From Isoetes taiwanensis (Eukaryota > Streptophyta > Lycopodiopsida > Isoetales > Isoetaceae), in NCBI GenBank assembly GCA_021234155.1, contig JAJEKV010000033.1, positions 4,321,454 to 4,385,453 of the forward strand: 64,000 nucleotides of DNA, given 5' to 3'. Under the pieces are notes generated by a model, which ran no database searches, had not been told where the DNA came from, and worked only from the letters and a program-made list of their open reading frames with translations. Positions within the stretch are counted from its first letter, which is position 1. Every line of letters begins with the position of its first letter. The position numbers and the translations under genes were made by a program. Shown piece after piece: positions 58,691 to 64,000 of the stretch.

Positions 58691-59311
58691 GGACTATCTT
58701 TTAGAAACCACTAGTCATATATACCTAGGCTTTTGAAAACAAGACGGTAGTGATATATGCTTCAGATAACACACCAATTATGAAGGGTTTGAACAAAGAA
58801 ACCACTACAAGTTAAGAAAATAAAATTATATGGTGTTATAAAGTATCTTAATCTGCTTTCAAAAACAAAACACTAGTGATTTATGACCTTTAACCACTCC
58901 ATAAAAAACTTACTAAACCATCGTCCCATACTAAAAGCATTACGGGTTTGATGCATAAACATGCAAGGCTTTAGGCCATTAAACAATCATGACCTATGAC
59001 ATGTAAACACAAGGAGAACCCTATAAATTTACCACATCAATAAGTCATGCTATTTTAGCATTCTAAAAACCACATATATATAACAATATATTAAACCACG
59101 TCTTATTACCACCATACCACACCACATTCACAAACCATGCATATAAAGCATTATTTTTAATTATTGCTTTTAAACATGTTAGAAAACCAACTTGGTGAAC
59201 GCCATATAAAATTCATATAAGGTTTTTAATGATATCAACCCACAAAGATGTATTGGTTTTATTAAGCGGTTTTATATATATAACTAGGGTAAAAACCCAT
59301 ATTGGTTTTAA
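58691..59311. repeat. Right subterminal repeats of the CACTA-like element
   Basis: At least ten copies of AAACCA(C), opposite in orientation to the TGGTTTT motifs at the left end. Confidence 0.7.
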
Positions 59312-59327
59312 TTTTGGGTGCATTGTG

Positions 59328-59330
59328 ATT
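59328..59330. repeat. CACTA-like element TSD, right (ATT)
   Basis: Second copy of ATT after the right terminal repeat; see 53567-53569. Confidence 0.85.
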
Positions 59331-60017
59331 GGCAGCAAGAGAAAAGGGCATTCACTTTGCCTTATTGCCTGCACACACGTCTCATAGGCTTCAACCTCTA
59401 GATGTGGCATGCTTTGCCCCTGCATTATTCAAGAGACTTAGGTCTGCCTACATGGTTAGCAAAGGGAGGGCAGAGACAAAGAGGAAGAAGATAGCAGAAT
59501 TGATTTCACAGTCAATTGCATGTGGCCTAACACCCCACAACATCACGGCAAGTTTTAGGGCCACTGGTATCTGGCCCTTTGAACAGGAAAAGGTTAAGCC
59601 AGGCCAAGAGTGTACCAGGTTTGGGAGGGTGCATGTTGAAGACATTACAGAAGGCCATGAGCAGACTGGAGAAGAGTACCATCCAGATGCACCAATGGAA
59701 GGGTTTGACATGGCAGAAGTGCACCAGCTATGGGAGGCGTTACCTGGACAACTCCCAACTGATGTGCAAAATGTCCAAGCGCCACACATTCAAGCTGGTG
59801 AGCATGTGGAACAATCTGTGCATGTGGAACATACACATGAAATTGGTGATGAAGGTGCTAGTGCAGTGATGGCTTCTCAGGCTCGTGTAAGTCAGGTGCA
59901 TGTCCCTAATTTTGGAGGGTCTATGGCTAGTCTGCAAGAACCATCTCAAACGTGTGTGCGGCCATCACAGGCCATAAGGGCAAGGAAGAGGGGCTTTGCC
60001 CCAGATCTGGGAGAAAT
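59331..60017 (+). pseudogene. Pogo-like DDE transposase, 3' part
   Basis: Continues the gene of 52743-53569 in phase after the CACTA-like element: LAAREKGIHFALLPAHTSHR, then LQPLDVACFAPALFKRL with the third catalytic Asp, and SFRATGIWPFE, the typical end of the DDE_1 domain. With the two Asp residues of the 5' part the triad is complete. After about residue 90 of this part the sequence is an acidic, low-complexity tail rich in Gln, Val and His. This half has no stop. It is cut at 60017 by the start of an LTR, after LGEI; the true C-terminus would lie beyond the window. Confidence 0.9.
60013..60017. repeat. Probable 5' TSD of the LTR retrotransposon (GAAAT)
   Basis: Five bases before the TG of the LTR. 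The partner copy would be beyond the window, so this is a prediction. Confidence 0.4.
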
Positions 60018-60640
60018 TGTGACGTTCCATCACAGTATACGGTCCCAGGATGTATACTGTACTGCCTCGTCACGCATACACGCCACTCCGACTGACATGT
60101 ATGCCAACGTGTAGCCAGGCGGGTAGCCCCTAGGGGGCAACTTGCAAGGTATGTGCATTTATTAATGTGCACATTTACCAATGTGCACATTTATTAAGGT
60201 GCACACCTTTCCATGTGGATACCTTTATGCCACCTAGCCATTAAAGGCAAGTGGGCCATTCCCAATTATCCCACATGCCAAAAGGGATAATTGGAAATCC
60301 TAGCCCTAACCCCTTGTCTATTTAGGTAGGAAGAAACCCTAACTTGCCATTTTCGTCCATAGGGTTCTAGAGCTCTGTTTTGGCTGCTCCAGGACTCAAA
60401 ACCGCCTCCCAAACTCTGTCTGAACGAATTGCACCATTAGTTTTCCTTGATTCAAGCAGTTCAACAGGATGGTCGAACTCAGGGCAGGAGGAGCGAGCCA
60501 AGGATCAGGTATTTGGTCAATTTAATAGCTTAAACCGTCTTCTAGTTACTAAATCAGTAGGTTTAGCCCATTAAATTGCCCCTAGCAGCTTAGATCTCTA
60601 GATACCAGACTCTAACTAAAGAACCTAACTCTATGACATA

Positions 60641-60652
60641 GATTAGATCTAG
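60641..60652. repeat. TSD of the retro-insertion inside the LTR, left
   Basis: GATTAGATCTAG, identical to 61764-61775. Confidence 0.9.
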
Positions 60653-61763
60653 GATTGAGAGGATGGACCGTTCTTGGCGCTCACGTTCCGCCTGCGGCTA
60701 GGGCGGCAACAGGGGAAGGAGGCCGCCCTCCTATCCCCTCTTTCCGGTACTGCTGCAGACCTTCTTGCAAACCAGATAAGATGATCCGGTGCTAGTGGGG
60801 TTTGCCGATGTGCCAGAAGTTTTTTTTCTTCAAAGAAATTGCTGATTTGATTCTGGAGCAGCTTCAAGGCGGTCTTGTGGATTTGGCCTGGTAAGCCACT
60901 AACGTGGTATTCTGCTCTCAATCTTTTTAAGAATGATGACTTGTTAAGCAAATCACACCGAAAGGGCGCAGAGTCTATAAGGTGGAGCAGAATTGAAGCC
61001 GAATTCATAAAGAGAGCAGTTTTGGGTCTGTTTGGCAATCTTTTTAGTTGGAACTTCTATCCATTTGGTTTTTTCCCCTCCTCTTGCTCTTTCTTGCTAG
61101 CGGAAAGATCTAGGGATGTTTTCTTGAAAGGAGCAGAGTAAATTCTTGATCTTAAATTTACAGTTTTAAAACAGGATGTTAGATTATTTGAGATCGCCGA
61201 GCTAGGGATTTGAATGTGTCCAGGAAGACGCTTCCATATCAAGACCAGATATCATGAGCCAGAATTAGGGAGAGTTCTGGTGGCTGGGCTGTGTGTCTAG
61301 CCTATACAGGTTGGTTGACTGGAGCATCCCGACAATGCAGCATCTTACTTTAATCTTTCATTTGGTTGTAAAGCTGTCGAATTTGTTCATAGATTGAAGC
61401 ATATTTGCTTCTCTGAGCAGTGCGGGAGATTGTTCAGGTTACTCCACATCTCTTTTCTCTTCATTTCTATTTCTGCAAGAGGTTTTTTGGAGCATTCAGG
61501 ATTGTCTGCAGTTTATGGAAAATGGGAATTTGAATCCTGTAGTATTCTATTTAACTGAGAAGATGTTGATACTGTAGTATTAGTTAGATAGAAGAAGAAG
61601 TTGAGACTCATGAGTACTGTAACTGCAGATATAACTCAGATCCATGTGGGATCCTATACGCTTAAATTATATCTGATCCATGAGGGATCTTTGTATTGTA
61701 ATTCTTCCAATCTGATCAATACAAAAAGTTCTTACCTTCAAAAAAAAAAAAAAAAAAAAAAAA
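60653..61763 (+). mobile_element. 1111-bp poly(A)-tailed retro-insertion
   Basis: Bracketed by a perfect 12-base duplication and ending in a run of about 23 A (61741-61763). The sequence before the tail (TTGTATTGTAATTC...AATACAAAAAG) resembles plant LINE 3' ends. I read no RT or other known protein in it, so it may be LINE 3' non-coding sequence, a SINE-like element or a processed transcript of an unknown gene. The first roughly 120 bases are GC-rich. Confidence 0.85.
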
Positions 61764-61775
61764 GATTAGATCTAG
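61764..61775. repeat. TSD of the retro-insertion inside the LTR, right
   Basis: GATTAGATCTAG, second copy. Confidence 0.9.
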
Positions 61776-62716
61776 TTCTTTAGTTCTTCTGTGATGTATA
61801 TGGATGATATATCTCTGTGAACTCCTTGTATTGGGAAGGGGGGTAGAGACTTCAAGCTTGGTAGTAGATGCTCCTAGATTAGCCTCTCTAGCACACTGTA
61901 GATTCGGCCTGTGCACAGGAGCCACACCTGGTTGTGGGTGAAGGGGCCAGACTGGCTTATAAAGAGGTTCGTGTTCTGACTCTTGAACGATCCCTCTGGT
62001 GTGTAAAGTCTGCCGGGGATCATTGTGGACTAGGTCTAATGGCTTGCCACTGCGTGTGGGCAAGGCATGAGCTCGACACCCGTGGAGTGATGCGTCACTC
62101 TCCAGTGGGTTCAAGTCGAATAAGGGCAGTGGCCCTCTAGTCACCTTGAGTCAGCATGTAGATCTCTGGAGGGAGAGATCCCTACCTGCCCCATCGGAAC
62201 TGGGGAGATGCAACCCAGGAATAGCTCCTTTGGCTATGCATCCGGCGGGCTAGAGTCAGGTCCCAACACTTTTCAGCCTACTCTGCAAAGTGTGCACAGG
62301 AGGGGCGGATGGAGTGGACAAACCTAAGCCATGTTCTTATGCCAGCCAAATCCATTGCCATGAATTCTGTCTGCAATGAACTTTGGAGACCCAAGCCGTC
62401 AGTCATCCCTTTGAGTCGGAGCCTTGGGTAGGATTTCCACATGTATTGTGCTGATCTTTGTCTATGCAGATGTTGATGTACCACCCTTCGAGGTGGATAT
62501 GTGATGATATTGTATATTGACATGTATGTTTACGCTTCCGCAACTAGGTAGGCCCTGAGGGAGACGGGGTAAAATGACCCCTTCACTCTTCCCACTGGAA
62601 CTCATTACGGGTGCAGTGATATGTGGAGGGCCCTGTATCAGCATGGAGCTGGTATGGGGGATGAACTCCTGTTTGTATACGGTGAGTGCACCGTATACGA
62701 GTAGGGGACGTCACAG

Positions 62717-62728
62717 TGGTATCAGAGC
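62717..62728 (+). other. Primer-binding site, tRNA-iMet
   Basis: TGGTATCAGAGC, the exact 12-base complement of the 3' end of plant initiator methionine tRNA, one base after the LTR. Reverse transcription of the element starts here. Confidence 0.95.
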
Positions 62729-64000
62729 AATGTTCTTGGAGACCAAGAGCAAAGCACTGACCATGCTCTGTAACGGACCTAGGATTTTGAGGTAAATTGT
62801 GGATTATTTTATTTAAAAGATGCAAAGGGATATTAATCAAAATATCACGCATGCAGAGAAAAACGTCGTATATGTAGAGATTATACGGACAAAATACTGT
62901 GGTTAAAAATAAATATAAGTACAGAGAAAAGCATTGGGAAAAGATTGATTGCAGAGGGATTGCTGAAGGAGGCGAATCGCGTGCAAAAGCTCAGGGAGCG
63001 TGTTGGAGGCCTTGAGAAAAAGCAACAAAGCGGGATTCAGTGGGGATCAAGCCTTACACACAGGGTTTCCTAAGCGTAGCAAAATTGTGCATGCTGAATT
63101 GTGTTGATCTTGATAGGATTGTTATGAAACTTAGTATTGATTTAGAGTTAAACTAAAAGTGCATGAATATGGAAAAAGCTTGCATGATTGAATTTGGAAG
63201 TATTTTATGATGGCATATTGGCCATTTGCAAAAAAGTATCACGGATCTAAGTGAGACAAGCATCTAGATCATGCCAAAAGTACTTTGGAATAGCTCATAT
63301 TAGAACATGAGGGATGGATTAAGATAAAGGGATGGCTGGAATCGGTTAAAAAGCGTGTTAAAAGCTGTAAAAGTTCCCTTGCATCTTTGCCGTTTATATA
63401 ACGGGATCACAGTATCGGTGATGATCTGGAAGCATGAAATGTGATGAGAAATGGGTCGATTTGGGCCTTAGGGAGGCCGAAATGGAAAAGGAATGAGGAA
63501 TTAGGAAGATCAAAGCAAGATTCAATTTTGTAAAATCCCATGATCTTGGTGCTCAAGAATTGATCCCGGAGCTACTTGGGATTTGGGTCGAAAACTTGCG
63601 AAATGGCGGAAAACCTCCTTACAACCAAAATCGGGAGGAGCTAGGGAGTTTTGGCATGGATTCGATGGCACGGAGGCCATATCCAGGAAGCGGCCGAGGC
63701 GGATTAAGTCACACTATGCTTGATTAGGGTTAGGTTAAAGGAAAAAAGATGTTAACAATTAGTTTAGTTTTGTTAGTAAGGTAGTAATAGAAATAAAGTT
63801 AAAAGTTTTAAGCTATAGCTAAGGTTAAATTTAAATTAAAAACATTGATGGGTGGTTAAAAGGCCTTGAGTTCCTGAGTTGATCTAGGAGCGAGGGGTAA
63901 GATGAGCAATAATAGGTTAGAGAGTAGAAATTTGTTTATGCGACATGTAGAGTCTAACAAGTTATCTAGCTATAGATATTGAAAGCCTTAGAAATTAGTT
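62729..64000 (+). mobile_element. Leader of the LTR retrotransposon, cut by the window end
   Basis: No open frame and no gag motif in 1.27 kb after the primer site. The element therefore has a long leader, is a large non-autonomous derivative, or has lost its gag start. The right part lies outside the window. Confidence 0.6.

Larger units (their letters stand above)
53570..59327. mobile_element. CACTA-like DNA transposon, 5758 bp, with captured gene pieces
   Basis: Terminal inverted repeats of 16 bases (CACAAGGCACCCAAAA at 53570-53585, complement of TTTTGGGTGCATTGTG at 59312-59327, one mismatch) and a three-base target duplication are the marks of CACTA/En-Spm elements. Subterminal regions agree: the left 400 bases are full of TGGTTTT/GTGGTTTT, the right 600 bases of AAACCA/AAAACCAC, so the motif is inverted between ends. 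No transposase of its own is visible, so it is non-autonomous. It carries fragments of at least two host genes and splits a pogo-like transposase. Orientation is unknown. Confidence 0.88.
60018..62715 (+). mobile_element. 5' LTR, 2698 bp, of an LTR retrotransposon
   Basis: Starts TGTGACG and ends CGTCACA, a seven-base perfect inverted pair, and is followed one base later by a primer-binding site. Without the nested insertion it would be about 1.57 kb. Hairpins lie close to both ends: ACAGTATAC/GTATACTGT (60032-60060) and GTATACGGTG/CACCGTATAC (62675-62698). The element interrupts the pogo-like transposase. The family (gypsy or copia) cannot be told, because its genes are outside the window. 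Confidence 0.85.

Noticed and set aside
60649-61141. Open frames of 88-129 codons in the poly(A) retro-insertion
   Set aside because: No recognisable domain, and they overlap on opposite strands; not supported as genes.

Overview
This window looks like nuclear DNA of a land plant: AT-rich, intron-containing genes with GT-AG splice sites, plant-type gene families (fructokinase, a plastid or mitochondrial-type aldo/keto reductase, CIPK, CSN4 and PPR remnants) and a dense, deeply nested load of transposable elements. LINE families of this kind and a pogo-like transposase are uncommon in flowering plants, so a fern, gymnosperm or other non-flowering lineage is my guess. That guess is inference only; nothing here fixes the species.

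Two genes look complete. A six-exon fructokinase (17347-19682, +, 325 aa) and a six-exon aldo/keto reductase with an N-terminal extension (32418-34757, +, 432 aa) both keep reading frame and splice sites from ATG to stop. The other host-gene homologies are broken: a CIPK kinase cut off by an LTR (11256-11888, -), two exons of CSN4 (14941-15273, -), a PPR fragment (43764-44190, -), and a possible PWI-like fragment (45750-45999, -).

Layout. 1-5900 is mostly unrecognised non-coding DNA with small tandem repeats. 5906-8641 is a 5'-truncated LINE inserted in a decayed Ty3/gypsy-like remnant, whose LTR (10535-11253) ends in the CIPK relic. 11.9-17.3 kb holds the CSN4 relic and a cluster of three CACGTG palindromes upstream of fructokinase. 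19.7-21.6 kb carries two related fold-back elements. 25.0-26.9 kb is a LINE ORF1. 27.4-31.1 kb is an opposite-strand LINE that received an 826-bp insertion with an 8-bp duplication and a complete 375-bp TRIM element. The reductase follows. 37-43 kb is repeat-rich, including a 1.3-kb GATTCT minisatellite with a 620-bp higher-order period. 46.6-48.1 kb has copia and LINE fragments. 48.4-50.2 kb is an array of repeated hairpins.

The right end is a nested set. A pogo-like DDE transposase gene (52743-53569 and 59331-60017) is split by a 5758-bp CACTA-like element, whose removal restores the reading frame exactly. That element carries fragments of a nucleoside hydrolase gene and of a Cys/His-rich plant protein, an internal duplication and a tiny LINE insertion. 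The second half of the transposase is interrupted by an LTR retrotransposon with a 2.7-kb 5' LTR, itself holding a 1.1-kb poly(A) retro-insertion, and a tRNA-iMet primer-binding site. The retrotransposon body runs off the window.
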